Notes under the pieces: generated by a model
The model's database searches: none
Told to the model about the DNA's origin: nothing
The model's input: only the letters and a program-made list of their open reading frames with translations
Program-made: the position numbers and the translations under genes
Shown: piece after piece, positions 37,240 to 47,044 of the stretch
Position numbering within the stretch: position 1 is the first letter of the stretch
How the letters are laid out: each line of letters starts with the position of its first letter
Source: CAYXFD01 sp964464175
GTDB lineage: Bacteria; Cloacimonadota; Cloacimonadia; Cloacimonadales; JAJBBL01
Length of the DNA: 64,000 nt
NCBI GenBank assembly: GCA_964464175.1
Contig: CAYXFD010000015.1
Coordinates: 1 to 64,000 of the forward strand
Reading direction: 5' to 3'

Positions 37240-40200
37240 TCAATTGCGCAGCTGTTCCAGATAAATCAAGGCTTGTCTTCCCCAATCGCTGTCTCTTCCG
37301 TATTTGCGGATTACATTCTCCAGGATGCTGCGGGCATTGTCAATCCGTCCCTGTCTAATATATGACTCTGCCAGTTTTAATTCAGCAATCGCATTCCATT
37401 GATCATATTCCGGATAAAAATAACCTACCTTAAGATATTCAGTGGCGGCATTATCGAATTGATTAAGACTGAAATAGCTCTCTCCTATCCAGTATTGTGC
37501 CTCAGCCTTCATTTCCCTGTCCGTCAAAAGAGGAATAGCTTTTTCAAAAGACTTAACGGCTTCACCGTATTGTCTGTCCCGAAACTGGCAATAGGCAATG
37601 TTGAAGAAGGTTTCACCTTCAATACCGCTCTCTCCCCAGCGCTCCAGAATAATATGGTAGGCTTCAATCGCTTTCTGCCATTCTTCGATGGTTTTGCAGA
37701 CAATAGCATAGTTCTTTGCTGCATCAAAAGCGAGATTCCTCTTCAGATCATTCTGAATAACATAATAGTAATGCTCTAACGCCTGTTGGAACTGCTCTTT
37801 GGAAAAACTGATTGTCCCCAGTTTCAAATTAGCCTGATTGCGTAAATGCTGATCCTCAGCCTGGAGTACCTCCTGAAAATCCTTTCGGGCCTCCTCGGTT
37901 TTTTTATTCTCGAGATGATTAACTCCCCGCCAAAAATATGCCTCTGCTCTGATCTTTTCCGGTAATTGCTGATTACGGGTCAGGCTTGTGAAGCTTTTTT
38001 CTGCCTTGCTTCGATTTATTGACATCTGATAGATTGCCTCATGGAGTTCGATCTCAGCCGTAACGACAGGATCGGTTTCAAGAATAGTTTTGAAGCGCTT
38101 TAAAACCGCATCTGCCCGTGGTCTGTTACTGACCCGGAATAAAGAAATCACCATCTCTTTACCTAACCTTTTTAGATCTAAAAAGGAATATTGGTCATAA
38201 TCGGTTCTCTCTCCAATCTCCTGTAGTAGCGATTCGTAAATCGTGACCGAACCTCCGTAATCTTCCTTGATAAACTCAAGATGTGCCAGATGAGACTTGG
38301 CAGTTAATCTGTTCTCCTTATCTGAAGTTATCCGGATTATATCATTATAGGTGATCTCTGCCATCAAGTAATCGTCTGTTTCGTAATGCAGTTCAGCTAA
38401 TTTGAAGAGGACTTCCTCGTCTTTCTCAACAATAAACATCAGAGATTCTTTTGCTCTGTTCTTGTTACCGGTCATTAGAAAATCATCTGCTAACCGGAGA
38501 TAATAATCCCTGTCCCTGAGATTCTCAGGGTACAATAGCATGTAGGCAATTACCTCATAATGATCTCCGCTCTGCCGGTAGTGATCGGCAATCAATTCAA
38601 GAGCTTTATAGCGGCTGGGAAAGAAGTGAGCATTTTTTACCAGGAATTTCAGTTTGTCCAGGCCTTTGGATTTTTCGTCAGTATTTAACAGAGCAACGGC
38701 ATAGAGAAACAGCTCCTCCGGTCTGTTAATATTTATCCTGTCGCTGATTCTTTCTACATAGCTGATAGCTTTCCCGAATTGATCATTCTTGAAAAAATAC
38801 TCTGCCATTTCTAACATTGAGTTCACATACTCTCGCCCTGGTATCTCCTGATCTTTAACTACCAGGGAGAACATCTCGTCTGCTTTGGCATAAACCTCTG
38901 ACCGGAGATAATGAAAACCAGCCATAAAACGAAAACGGTTGGCAGCAATAGCTTGAGGATATTGATTGATGAACCTCTCTAATCGTATGAGTTCTTCGAC
39001 GGAGAGAGAGTTTCCCTTGAGAAAATAATCTCTCTCTATTTCCAGCTCATCTTTCCATTCAGGATATAACTGTTCATCTAATTTAGCTATCTCCTCTTCT
39101 AATTTTTGCAAATACCGGTCTCTCTCGCTGCTCCTGTTCTCAAGGTCTGCTTTTTGTAATGCTTTGAGATAAGCTTTTCCCCGGAAATACCCCCCCTTTC
39201 CTGTCTGGTCGTTTTCTAAGAGCAGAAGGACACCCTCGGTATCCTTCTTATCAAACAACATCACTGATATCAAGTCATTTCTTAGTTTTGCTTTATCGTC
39301 TGTTTCAATATAACGGAAGAGAGAGCCGATCAATTTCGAAGATAATTGCTCAGTATCAACGATCTTATACCGGCTGAGCAATTCGATCTGTTTTAAAATC
39401 TCCTCTTTAGAAGTCTCCTCTGTAACCGTTTCAATATCTATCTGAGACAATGAATTCAGAGCGGCTCTATAATCGTTTAAAGCTGTATAGCATAATGCCT
39501 TTTTATAGTTAGCCTTCCAATGATAATCACTCTTAAAACCCACATCGGTGATTATCTGGCTATAGTAGTTTATTGCTGACTGATACAACCGGAGCCTCTC
39601 AAAAAAGATATCGCCGATTCGCATCAGTATCTCTTCGGTAATAACAAACTGAGGATAATTGGAAATCAAATCGTGATAATCATTGATCGCCTCCAGATAA
39701 ACTCCGTTTCTCTCTTTCAGCCGTGCCTGCCAATATTTTAACTGGTAACGGTGCCTCTCCTCTTCAATTATTTCTTTGAGATCATCAATAATGAGTGAGG
39801 CTTGCTCAGTTCTATCGGTTAAATAATATGTTTCGATTACTTTCAACTGATAGTCAATAAAGAACGGTGAGTCACTGAGCTCCCTGAGATCGATTTGTCT
39901 GAAAAGCTCAATAATCTGCGGATAGCGGATTAGCTCAAGCTGCGATATCGTATAAAGGTATAGATATTCGGCTAAACCGTCTGATCTGTCGAATTTGTCA
40001 ATTATCATCCGGAGTGTTTCCGCTGCTTTTTCGTATTTATCTTTCGTTATATAGAGATCAGCAATCTCCTTAAGGATTACCTCCTCATATTGCCGGGGTA
40101 TGGTTTTAAGATCAAGATTCGTCAGATATTCCAAAGCTGCTGTTTCTCCCTGTTCCTCAAGAATCAATCGGTTTTGAACAATGACTGCTTCCCAGCGGGC

Positions 40201-40809
40201 ATCGGAAAGAGGATGATCTCTTAAGAGCAACTCAAACATATTGTCTGCATCATTTCTCCGGTTCAGGTTTAAGTAAGAAACTCCCATCATGAAAATTACA
40301 TCTGAAATCCTTGGGTCCTGAGGGTAAGTCTTGATAAAATGCTGCCCCTTGGTTATCAGAGCCTGGTATGATGACGTTTTTTCATAACACCGGAGCAGAT
40401 AGTAGATAGCAACAGCTTCATGAGTCGATGCCGGATAGGTTTCGGTAAAACTGCCGAAGAGATTTATAGCCGCAGAATACTTTTCCTGTCTGTACAGGCT
40501 GTATGACCAGTAAAAAAAGGCATCTTCCCGCAAATCACTTCTGGGATACCTTTCATAGAATTGCTGATAGAATTTCTCAGCTTCCCTGAATCTCTCCTCT
40601 TTCCTGTGTATCTCAGCCAGCAGGAAGAGTGATTCTTCTCCCTCCGGTGAAGTGGGTCTGCTCTCTGTTATTCTTTCGAAAACGAGAATTGCTTCCTGAT
40701 AAAAGCCATCCCGGTACATTCTTTTTCCGAATTCAAAACTCTCCTGCTGAGCAGCAATATACTGCACAGTAATAAAGAGTAAGAATAGCGCTAAAGTCGT
40801 TTTTCTCAT
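37240..40809 (-). CDS. Large secreted tetratricopeptide-repeat protein
   Basis: 1189 residues with a signal peptide (1-20, ending AAQQ). It consists almost wholly of TPR-like helical repeats: near the start FEFGKRMYRDGFYQEAILVF and AEKFYQQFYERYPRSDLRED, near the end AIEAYHIILERWGESG and ATEYLKVGYFYPEYDQW. The repeat style resembles BamD/YbgF/Tol-Pal-type TPRs, so it probably works in the periplasm as a scaffold. No enzyme domain is visible. It precedes the NFACT gene by 45 bases. Confidence 0.85.
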   Translation of the reverse strand: MRKTTLALFLLFITVQYIAAQQESFEFGKRMYRDGFYQEAILVFERITESRPTSPEGEESLFLLAEIHRKEERFREAEKFYQQFYERYPRSDLREDAFFYWSYSLYRQEKYSAAINLFGSFTETYPASTHEAVAIYYLLRCYEKTSSYQALITKGQHFIKTYPQDPRISDVIFMMGVSYLNLNRRNDADNMFELLLRDHPLSDARWEAVIVQNRLILEEQGETAALEYLTNLDLKTIPRQYEEVILKEIADLYITKDKYEKAAETLRMIIDKFDRSDGLAEYLYLYTISQLELIRYPQIIELFRQIDLRELSDSPFFIDYQLKVIETYYLTDRTEQASLIIDDLKEIIEEERHRYQLKYWQARLKERNGVYLEAINDYHDLISNYPQFVITEEILMRIGDIFFERLRLYQSAINYYSQIITDVGFKSDYHWKANYKKALCYTALNDYRAALNSLSQIDIETVTEETSKEEILKQIELLSRYKIVDTEQLSSKLIGSLFRYIETDDKAKLRNDLISVMLFDKKDTEGVLLLLENDQTGKGGYFRGKAYLKALQKADLENRSSERDRYLQKLEEEIAKLDEQLYPEWKDELEIERDYFLKGNSLSVEELIRLERFINQYPQAIAANRFRFMAGFHYLRSEVYAKADEMFSLVVKDQEIPGREYVNSMLEMAEYFFKNDQFGKAISYVERISDRININRPEELFLYAVALLNTDEKSKGLDKLKFLVKNAHFFPSRYKALELIADHYRQSGDHYEVIAYMLLYPENLRDRDYYLRLADDFLMTGNKNRAKESLMFIVEKDEEVLFKLAELHYETDDYLMAEITYNDIIRITSDKENRLTAKSHLAHLEFIKEDYGGSVTIYESLLQEIGERTDYDQYSFLDLKRLGKEMVISLFRVSNRPRADAVLKRFKTILETDPVVTAEIELHEAIYQMSINRSKAEKSFTSLTRNQQLPEKIRAEAYFWRGVNHLENKKTEEARKDFQEVLQAEDQHLRNQANLKLGTISFSKEQFQQALEHYYYVIQNDLKRNLAFDAAKNYAIVCKTIEEWQKAIEAYHIILERWGESGIEGETFFNIAYCQFRDRQYGEAVKSFEKAIPLLTDREMKAEAQYWIGESYFSLNQFDNAATEYLKVGYFYPEYDQWNAIAELKLAESYIRQGRIDNARSILENVIRKYGRDSDWGRQALIYLEQLRN

Positions 40810-40900
40810 CTCTATTCCTCAATAATTGCTAATGCTGTTTCCTTTATCATTGTTAGTTCTTTCTTATGATATCTGCTTGGTCATTACTTATTCTGATACT

Positions 40901-41299
40901 TCAGGCAGTAAAAACAGTGACTTCGACTTTTATCCTGTCCGGATCTTCGAAAAACAGAGCATAATAATCTTTTCCCCCGGCATAAGGATGTCTATCTTTA
41001 TAGAGTATTGGAACACCTCTGTTCTTTAACTCAGCTGTCAATGAATCTACCTCCCCCCTACTGTCAGCATAAAAAGCTATGTGATTTAACCCGGTATGAC
41101 AGCGATGATAGGGAAAACTCAAATACTTTTTTTCTGTTTGCACTAAGACAATATAAGTCTTCTCCTTTACCCAACTCTTGCCCATATCCCAAACCTGATA
41201 AGACTCATACCCCAGATAAGTTAAGAGCCAATCCCAGAACTCAATTGATTTTCGAAGATCACTTACATAGATCTCAATATGTGATAAAGTACCTTTAAT
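40901..41299 (-). CDS. VOC (glyoxalase/bleomycin-resistance fold) protein with non-ATG start
   Basis: The family's first beta-alpha unit (LSHIEIYVSDLRKSIEFWDW) lies upstream of the first ATG (41185) in the same open frame, so a 94-residue call would lose it. No ATG, GTG or TTG precedes it before the stop at 41336-41338. The best initiation site is ATT at 41297-41299, seven bases after GGGAG; ATA at 41300-41302 is the alternative. This gives about 132 residues with both VOC modules, ending FFEDPDRIKVEV. Metal ligand candidates are the His of LSHIE, His of GLNHIAF and the late Glu. The substrate is unknown. A mutated start (ATG to ATT) cannot be excluded. Confidence 0.7.
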   Translation of the reverse strand: MKGTLSHIEIYVSDLRKSIEFWDWLLTYLGYESYQVWDMGKSWVKEKTYIVLVQTEKKYLSFPYHRCHTGLNHIAFYADSRGEVDSLTAELKNRGVPILYKDRHPYAGGKDYYALFFEDPDRIKVEVTVFTA

Positions 41300-41405
41300 T
41301 ATAGCACTCCCGGCTTTTAGTCTTGCTAATCTCGCTTAACTCTGCTCTTGTGTATTAAAGATGTTACATCTTTCTGCTTAATGATAGAGTAAATCGTCTA
41401 AGCGT

Positions 41406-41876
41406 TTAATACTCCATCAAACCTGTCAATTCCGAAGGATCAAACCAAATTGCCGTCCCCTGAATTCTATCAAGTTCATTCTCCAGCAGCTCTTTGTGAT
41501 TGTTCTCCTCCTCCACGAGTTTCAGGAAAAACTCTTTTAAATCTCCGTCAACACTCTCTTCTGCCATATACTCATATTGATCTGCCATGGCAAGTTCCCT
41601 GTCCATTGCATATTCAAGAATTGTTTTGGGATCGGAAAGATCTCTCCTGATATCTATTTTTGGCAGAAGCTCCGTATCAAATGTTGTTTTTGAAGTATTA
41701 AATTCCTTTTTAAAAGCTGCAATGAGTTTCTCCTCATGGATCTTTTCCAAGGATTGCAGAAGATGAAAAGTCTCGATCGATTCCTCATTTTTAAAGCTTT
41801 TGGCGAGCATCATATAGAGATTTTTCGATTTAATCTCGTTTTCTATTGCTAAAACATACGCCTCTTTTCGGTTCAT
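41406..41876 (-). CDS. Ferritin-like (rubrerythrin-type) diiron protein
   Basis: 156 residues from the ATG at 41876, which has AAGGAG upstream; the open frame extends to 41915 without a better start. It is a four-helix ferritin-like domain with E-x2-H-type ligands: AIENEIKSKNLYMML, EKIHEEKLIAAF, DRELAMADQYEYM and EEENNHKELLENEL. There is no rubredoxin tail. Members act as peroxide-reducing or iron-handling proteins in anaerobes, so oxidative-stress defence is plausible. It starts just after the ChaN-like lipoprotein and is probably co-transcribed with it. Confidence 0.86.
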   Translation of the reverse strand: MNRKEAYVLAIENEIKSKNLYMMLAKSFKNEESIETFHLLQSLEKIHEEKLIAAFKKEFNTSKTTFDTELLPKIDIRRDLSDPKTILEYAMDRELAMADQYEYMAEESVDGDLKEFFLKLVEEENNHKELLENELDRIQGTAIWFDPSELTGLMEY

Positions 41877-41892
41877 TGTAACTACTCCTTCT

Positions 41893-42804
41893 TTAATCTT
41901 GCTCTTGATTATCATATAGAACGATTACATAATCAGCTATATTACTAAATTCCTTACTATATTCATATTTCTCTCCTACCGGGACAAGATAGGGACTGAT
42001 CGAACTGATCTTCAAATCCTCATCAAGTAGCTTCAATTTAGTATAGATCCCTAAGCGATTCCTGATATGAAAATCTCCGGTTAGATGGACTACAATACCT
42101 TCCTCCGTCTTCTCCCGAAAAAGAACAATACTTTCTGCCATCGTATCGTCTTTCAGGGACTGAGCAGCATAGATATTGAAAAGCCTTTGATTTGACTCCT
42201 CATCATCCCCGTTCATATGGTGAGCCATAAACTGCATTGTCTCAAAGAATCTCTCCTGATACTCATCTTCTGTAATGATGACCTCCCCGGCAAGATAGTC
42301 TCTCTCCTCTTCCGGGATGTTTTCCATAAAGGAGAGACCTACTCTGCTCAAATCAGCAGCATATCTGCGGGGTACATTAGCAGCAATGACCGATAAATCA
42401 TTCTCACGGGCATATTCGATTATTGGTCTGTAGTCAGTTCTGTAATTGTTCCATGCTCTTGCTTCAGCTATGAACTCCTCTTCCTCAATATAACCTTCCA
42501 AATACTTATCCAGAACTTCCTGCGTATCTCTTTCGAACATCTCCATAGAGATCACCAGCTCAGGTTTTAGCTCGTGCAAACGGGCAATCAACTCAGCCTG
42601 AAACCGGTGAATTTTCTCATTTCCGTGATATTCTCCCAGAAGAACTATTTCGGAATCTGATAGCTTAGCTGCCAGTTCCTCAAGAGATACCTGACCACCT
42701 GTTTCCGTATCAAAAATCTGATACTCCTCTGCCCGGAAAGAACAGGAGCATAGAACAAGGCACAGCAACAAAATGCCAGCCATTAAGATTTCTCTTCTCT
42801 TCAT
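41893..42804 (-). CDS. ChaN-like lipoprotein (haem/iron-linked, DUF399)
   Basis: 303 residues with a lipobox LCSCS (Cys20-22). The EIVLLGEYHGNEKIHRFQAE segment, LVISMEMFERDTQ, RAWNNYRTDYRPIIEYA, VIAANVPRRYA and VVHLTGDFHIRNRLG are characteristic of the ChaN/TraB-like haem-binding lipoprotein family. The role of the family in iron uptake is established for a few members only. It is followed by a ferritin-like gene, which fits an iron or stress link. Confidence 0.87.
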   Translation of the reverse strand: MKRREILMAGILLLCLVLCSCSFRAEEYQIFDTETGGQVSLEELAAKLSDSEIVLLGEYHGNEKIHRFQAELIARLHELKPELVISMEMFERDTQEVLDKYLEGYIEEEEFIAEARAWNNYRTDYRPIIEYARENDLSVIAANVPRRYAADLSRVGLSFMENIPEEERDYLAGEVIITEDEYQERFFETMQFMAHHMNGDDEESNQRLFNIYAAQSLKDDTMAESIVLFREKTEEGIVVHLTGDFHIRNRLGIYTKLKLLDEDLKISSISPYLVPVGEKYEYSKEFSNIADYVIVLYDNQEQD

Positions 42805-42926
42805 CTAACCCTTCTCTTAAACTTTGATCAGTACTTAATAATTCTCGAGAAACAAATAAGTCAATAAAAACCTTGCTCTCTAAACGGAGTTATAAAAAAT
42901 GTCATAAAAAAATTAAGGAGTTTAAT

Positions 42927-43925
42927 ATGGCTTTTAACCTGAGAAATCGTCATCTATTGACACTCTTGGATTTTACCCCTAAGGAAATCCTGTTTCTTCT
43001 GGAGCTTGCTGAAGATTTGAAAAAGGCTAAATATGCCGGTACGGAACAACCCCGTCTTAAAGGCAAAAATATTGCCCTCATCTTCGAAAAAGCTTCGACA
43101 AGAACAAGATGTGCTTTTGAAGTAGCTGCCTTTGATCAAGGAGCTCATGTAACCTACCTTGGTCCGAGCGGAAGTCAGATTGGAAATAAGGAAACAATGA
43201 AAGATACCGCCCGGGTTCTGGGAAGATATTATGACGCCATCGAGTACCGTGGTTTCGGACAGACAATAGTACAGGAATTAGCCGATAATTCAGGTGTTCC
43301 TGTCTGGAACGGTCTAACCGATGAATACCACCCAACCCAGGTATTGGCTGATTTGCTGACCATCAAAGAACACATCAAAAAACCTTTTGCTGACGTAGTA
43401 TTAGCTTATGCCGGTGATGGCAGAAACAATATGGCTAATTCCCTGATGATCGGTTCGGCAAAGCTCGGTATCGATTTCCGCCTCATTGCTCCTGCCTCTG
43501 TTCAACCGGAAAAAGAACTCGTTCAGAGATGTCTTGCTATTGCTGAAGAGACTGGAGCAAAAATTACTCTTACCGAAAAAGTCGAAGAGGGAGTGAAGAA
43601 TGCTGATGCCATCTATACCGACGTCTGGGTTTCGATGGGTGAACCGGACGAAGTCTGGGAAAAGCGGATTGCTCTCTTAAAACCTTACCAGGTCAATAAA
43701 GAAATGATGAAAATGACAGGGAAGAAGGACACAATTTTCCTTCACTGTCTTCCCTCATTTCACAATAGAGATACGAAAGTAGGGGAAGAGATATTCAAAA
43801 AATTCGGTCTTCCCGAAATGGAAGTAACCGACGAGGTTTTTGAAAGCTCTCAATCTGCCGTTTTCGATCAGGCAGAGAATCGAATGCACACCATCAAAGC
43901 GGTTATGGTCGCTACTTTAGGATAA
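42927..43925 (+). CDS. argF: Ornithine carbamoyltransferase
   Basis: Makes citrulline from ornithine and carbamoyl phosphate, or the reverse in arginine fermentation. The start is the ATG at 42927 with AAGGAG at 42915-42920; an earlier in-frame start at 42873 lacks a site. The motifs STRTRCAFEVA (carbamoyl phosphate), HPTQVLADLLT, and HCLPSFHNRDTKVGEEIF are present. About 332 residues. Other arginine genes are absent nearby, so anabolic (argF) versus catabolic (arcB) use is undecided; the long HCLPSFHNRDT end is shared by both. Confidence 0.95.
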   Translation: MAFNLRNRHLLTLLDFTPKEILFLLELAEDLKKAKYAGTEQPRLKGKNIALIFEKASTRTRCAFEVAAFDQGAHVTYLGPSGSQIGNKETMKDTARVLGRYYDAIEYRGFGQTIVQELADNSGVPVWNGLTDEYHPTQVLADLLTIKEHIKKPFADVVLAYAGDGRNNMANSLMIGSAKLGIDFRLIAPASVQPEKELVQRCLAIAEETGAKITLTEKVEEGVKNADAIYTDVWVSMGEPDEVWEKRIALLKPYQVNKEMMKMTGKKDTIFLHCLPSFHNRDTKVGEEIFKKFGLPEMEVTDEVFESSQSAVFDQAENRMHTIKAVMVATLG

Positions 43926-43936
43926 TACGATCTTGA

Positions 43937-44025
43937 GGAGCAACTCCCTATCACTGCAATGATTGGATCATTAATCTCCCAGTTAATTGATTAGATTTTT
44001 TGAGCAGTGAACACCGGGTTGCTCC
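43937..44025. repeat. 8-bp inverted repeat in the argF-PAP2 gap
   Basis: GGAGCAAC at 43937-43944 is complementary to GTTGCTCC at 44018-44025, followed by CTTTATTG. With the long spacer this may be a loose stem-loop at the end of argF. It is too long-looped for a standard terminator. Confidence 0.3.
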
Positions 44026-44043
44026 CTTTATTGTCTCTGTAAG

Positions 44044-44805
44044 ATGCCCTTCAAAAGCTTGTCTGTCTTCTTATTCCTCATCCTGTGTACCCCTATGACT
44101 GCAAGAGTATTTCAGGTTAATCAGGAACAAGCGTACCTTAACATTATCATCGGCTCTTCTTTAGAATGGACAAACAATCTCTATAATGAGAAAAATATCA
44201 AAAACCTTTCTGATGATGAACTAAATCAAGCAACGAAATCCGATGTTCCCTTCTTCGACAGATGGTCAATGAGAAAGTATGATCAGAGTCTTTCCGATAC
44301 AGGCACCTATCTTACCCTCCTCTCACTCGGCAGTACAGTTCTCCTGAACAGCTGGGATGAACCATATACATGGGATAATCTGCTTGTCCTTAGTGAGATA
44401 CTCGTTGTGCAATCTACCCTTAACGGTTGGTCAAAAAGCCTGACTCAGCGGAAAAGACCTTATGTTTATGATGATAATGCCGACCAGGAGTTCCGTACCG
44501 ATAATAATGCCCGGTTATCTTTCTACTCAAGACATACTTCAACAGCTTTTGCTGTCGCTGTGTACGGTCACTACTACCAGTACCATACTGCCGGGAATAT
44601 CTACCTGATCACTTCTTCTTATGGTCTCGCTGCTTTTATCGGGATGAGCAGAATATTTGCCGGTGAACACTTTTTCTCAGATGTCGTGACCGGTGCTGTT
44701 ATTGGAAGCCTGACCAGTTACCTTCTCTGCCGCTCTCACCGCTCAGCCTTAATCAGAACGCTCCATATCGGGCATAACTCCCTGAGTCTGCAATTTAAGT
44801 TTTAA
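44044..44805 (+). CDS. PAP2 family phosphatase
   Basis: 253 residues with a signal peptide or N-terminal anchor (1-22). The phosphatase signature is intact: KRPY after Q-R (motif 1), FYSRHTSTAF (motif 2, histidine) and SRIFAGEHFFSDVVTGA (motif 3, His and Asp). Such enzymes dephosphorylate lipids (undecaprenyl or phosphatidyl phosphates) on the periplasmic face. The ribosome site is weak. A bidirectional terminator follows. Confidence 0.88.
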   Translation: MPFKSLSVFLFLILCTPMTARVFQVNQEQAYLNIIIGSSLEWTNNLYNEKNIKNLSDDELNQATKSDVPFFDRWSMRKYDQSLSDTGTYLTLLSLGSTVLLNSWDEPYTWDNLLVLSEILVVQSTLNGWSKSLTQRKRPYVYDDNADQEFRTDNNARLSFYSRHTSTAFAVAVYGHYYQYHTAGNIYLITSSYGLAAFIGMSRIFAGEHFFSDVVTGAVIGSLTSYLLCRSHRSALIRTLHIGHNSLSLQFKF

Positions 44806-44891
44806 GCAACAGTCACGCTGCGATCAATGATAGACAATATTCAGACGGTTTATTGACATCTATGATAAGCGGTTTGTATTCTCCCAGAAAA

Positions 44892-44940
44892 TAAAAAAGG
44901 ACAGAGAAGATCAGCTCCGATGATCTCTGTCCGTTGTTTT
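44892..44940. terminator. Bidirectional rho-independent terminator
   Basis: GGACAGAGA (44899-44907) and TCTCTGTCC (44924-44932) form a 9-bp stem. The plus strand continues GTTGTTTTG and the minus strand has TTTTTTATTTT after the stem, so it can serve the convergent PAP2 and TonB-like genes. Confidence 0.75.
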
Positions 44941-44993
44941 GTATTACGTATCTCAAAATGAGTAAATTTTTTAGCTTCTGATCAGATATATCA

Positions 44994-46406
44994 CTAATTC
45001 CTTTGAAATCTCTTTTGGAATGAGTAGGGAGGCAACTGCTTTGATGTCGGAACGCGCCATTGCATCATTATTTCATAAGCCTTTGCTTTGAAGCTATCCG
45101 TAAAGAAGCTCCCCGGACGCTCTTCGATCTCTACAGCTTCTACCTGCCCATTGGGCTTGAAGAAGAGAGTAACCTGAACAGAACCGTAAATATTACGTAC
45201 TTGCCTTTCCTGGATGAACAGTTCGTCCAATTGGCGCATGTTAGGATCAACATACTGCCTGATACTAATCACTGTTTCTCTTGCTTCCGGAGGCAAAGTC
45301 TCAATAGCAGCCTCATCAACAGTTTCCAAACCTGCCGATAAAGCTCTTTGTCTGGCTCTGCCAATCGCCTCCAATTGATCAGTCCTGGAAATCTGGGTGT
45401 AAGTAATTTCTCCCGTTTCTCCTCCAAGCACACTGGCATCAACGTCTCTCATACCAAGTCTTCTGGCTGTATCAATATCTCCCCGGAACAGCTCACCGGT
45501 CGGCGGGGCACTGGGTGATACAGCACCTACGTCAAAGCTGGAACGTGCTCTTCCCGGAGGTCCGGGTGCTGCAGTTCCCGGTCCGCTACCGCTTCTGCCT
45601 GCCCCTGCTCCTGAAGCTACAATTTGTTCACTGACAGTAGCTACTGCTGGTCCTGATGGTACTTCAACAGCAGGACCGGTAACCTCTCCCGCATCAAATC
45701 CAAGAATACTCGCTGCTCCTCTTCTGGTAGCAACAGCATCGGTTGGTGCCTCTTCAGCAGGCGGACCTGTTTGCTCTTCAGCCGGTCCTGTTTCCTGTGT
45801 TGGCGGAGGTGGTGGCGGAGCAGGAGGAGCAACTTCCCGCGTAATTTGTACTCTCTGAGCAAGTGTTCTTTCGTAAACCGGTGGAGTATAAGTGTTTTCA
45901 AATACAACTGCTCCGATAATCGCAAGCAAGATGGCAATGATAAACACATTTCGAACTAATTTTGCCTGTGAGTCCAGTTCCGGGCGCCGGTGATATTCAC
46001 GGATCATTCTTCTATCTTCATCAGTTACCACTCGGTGATAAGGTTTTACGAATTCATAGGCAATGCTCCAGTCTCCGGCATAAGATACATATCCGGTGGT
46101 ATTCTTATCTAACAGCAGTTCATTGTTTTTTAGGAGTTTTTGAGAACGGAGACTATCTTCCGTTAGAATCTCATCTCCCTTCTTCACTGTCAGTTGCATC
46201 CCTTTGTGAAGAATGAGTTTGAAACTGTCTGCTGCTTTCTTAATCAGTAAGTGCCGTTTGGGAAATGACTTATCCAGGATCTGCCAATGAATGTGCTTAT
46301 CACTTCCTACTACAAATTTGTCTTTTATATCTCTGTTTTCTTTGGCGATATCGAGATTTTTACCTTTGTAGTAAAATCTCAAGCTGAGTATCTTATCTTC
46401 GGTCAT
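44994..46406 (-). CDS. TonB/AgmX-like energy transducer with FHA-like cytoplasmic domain
   Basis: 470 residues in three parts. The N-terminal domain (about 1-130) looks like an FHA beta sandwich (FVVGSDKHIHWQILDKSFPKRHLLI); that call is by eye. A single membrane helix (about 148-172, VFIIAILLAIIGAVVF) follows. A periplasmic proline/alanine-rich linker (about 180-300) leads to a C-terminal TonB/AgmX-PglI-type domain (about 395-470, GSVQVTLFFKPNGQVEAVEIEERPG...MMQWRVP). This is the layout of a protein that transmits force from an ExbB/ExbD-type motor. It is the last gene of the 44994-55590 operon. Confidence 0.82.
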   Translation of the reverse strand: MTEDKILSLRFYYKGKNLDIAKENRDIKDKFVVGSDKHIHWQILDKSFPKRHLLIKKAADSFKLILHKGMQLTVKKGDEILTEDSLRSQKLLKNNELLLDKNTTGYVSYAGDWSIAYEFVKPYHRVVTDEDRRMIREYHRRPELDSQAKLVRNVFIIAILLAIIGAVVFENTYTPPVYERTLAQRVQITREVAPPAPPPPPPTQETGPAEEQTGPPAEEAPTDAVATRRGAASILGFDAGEVTGPAVEVPSGPAVATVSEQIVASGAGAGRSGSGPGTAAPGPPGRARSSFDVGAVSPSAPPTGELFRGDIDTARRLGMRDVDASVLGGETGEITYTQISRTDQLEAIGRARQRALSAGLETVDEAAIETLPPEARETVISIRQYVDPNMRQLDELFIQERQVRNIYGSVQVTLFFKPNGQVEAVEIEERPGSFFTDSFKAKAYEIMMQWRVPTSKQLPPYSFQKRFQRN

Positions 46407-46418
46407 AAATCCCCCTTA

Positions 46419-46961
46419 TCATGATCCATAGAGTAACTGCGGATCATCCCCTCTTACCGTTGAAAAGTAAATATTGGCAAAGTCGGCATCAGCACCCAAG
46501 GCAACAATGTCTGTTATATAACGGCATTGAATCGTTTCATCTGCTTGTATCAACAACAATGGTAATGAATCAGGATTTTGAGCAACAATTTGAGCTGACT
46601 GCTCACGCATAAACTGCAACAATTGATTTCTGACATCAGTATCGGTCATAAAATCATCCGGAGTACCAACATACATGTTCTCAGAACCTAACAGAATCTG
46701 ATCAGTGAATACCTTGAGAACAACACTTCGCCCGCTCTTTTCAAGCTCTTCTGCAACTATCGAAGAAGGTAAAGCCATTTGATCCGGAACTGTTAATCTC
46801 TCAGCATCAAGAGATACATTCTTGATCAAGAAAACCAACAGAATGGTAAGAATGTCGATAAGGGAAGTGATGTTCAAGCTTCTGACTTTCTGGATCTTTC
46901 CTCTTGCTTTTCGCGGACCCCCGCTTGCTGCTCGATTTACTTTATAGGATATCTTTTTCAT
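46419..46961 (-). CDS. ExbD/TolR-family motor protein (with membrane Asp)
   Basis: 180 residues with a basic cytoplasmic N-terminus, one membrane helix (about 29-48) and a periplasmic domain. The helix reads SLNITSLIDILTILLVFLI, with Asp36 at the conserved proton-carrying position of ExbD/TolR. It lies between the second ExbD-type gene (gap 83 bases) and the TonB-like gene (gap 12 bases). It would pair with the TolQ/ExbB-type channel. Confidence 0.9.
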   Translation of the reverse strand: MKKISYKVNRAASGGPRKARGKIQKVRSLNITSLIDILTILLVFLIKNVSLDAERLTVPDQMALPSSIVAEELEKSGRSVVLKVFTDQILLGSENMYVGTPDDFMTDTDVRNQLLQFMREQSAQIVAQNPDSLPLLLIQADETIQCRYITDIVALGADADFANIYFSTVRGDDPQLLYGS

Positions 46962-47044
46962 TATTATCTCTCCAAATAACCTTTAAAATAACTCACCTTC
47001 GGCAATTCTCTAAACAAAGAAGCGAAGTTTTGAGCTATTAAGTG

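Noticed and set aside
37240..40809. Surface-layer or adhesin protein
   Set aside because: The protein has a signal peptide but is a helical TPR repeat array; no adhesin or S-layer domain is visible.
41008..41298. 96-residue plus-strand frame opposite the VOC gene
   Set aside because: The minus strand carries a clear VOC protein in this interval, so this is its shadow.
42927..43925. Arginine deiminase pathway operon
   Set aside because: Only ornithine carbamoyltransferase is present; no arcA or carbamate kinase gene follows.
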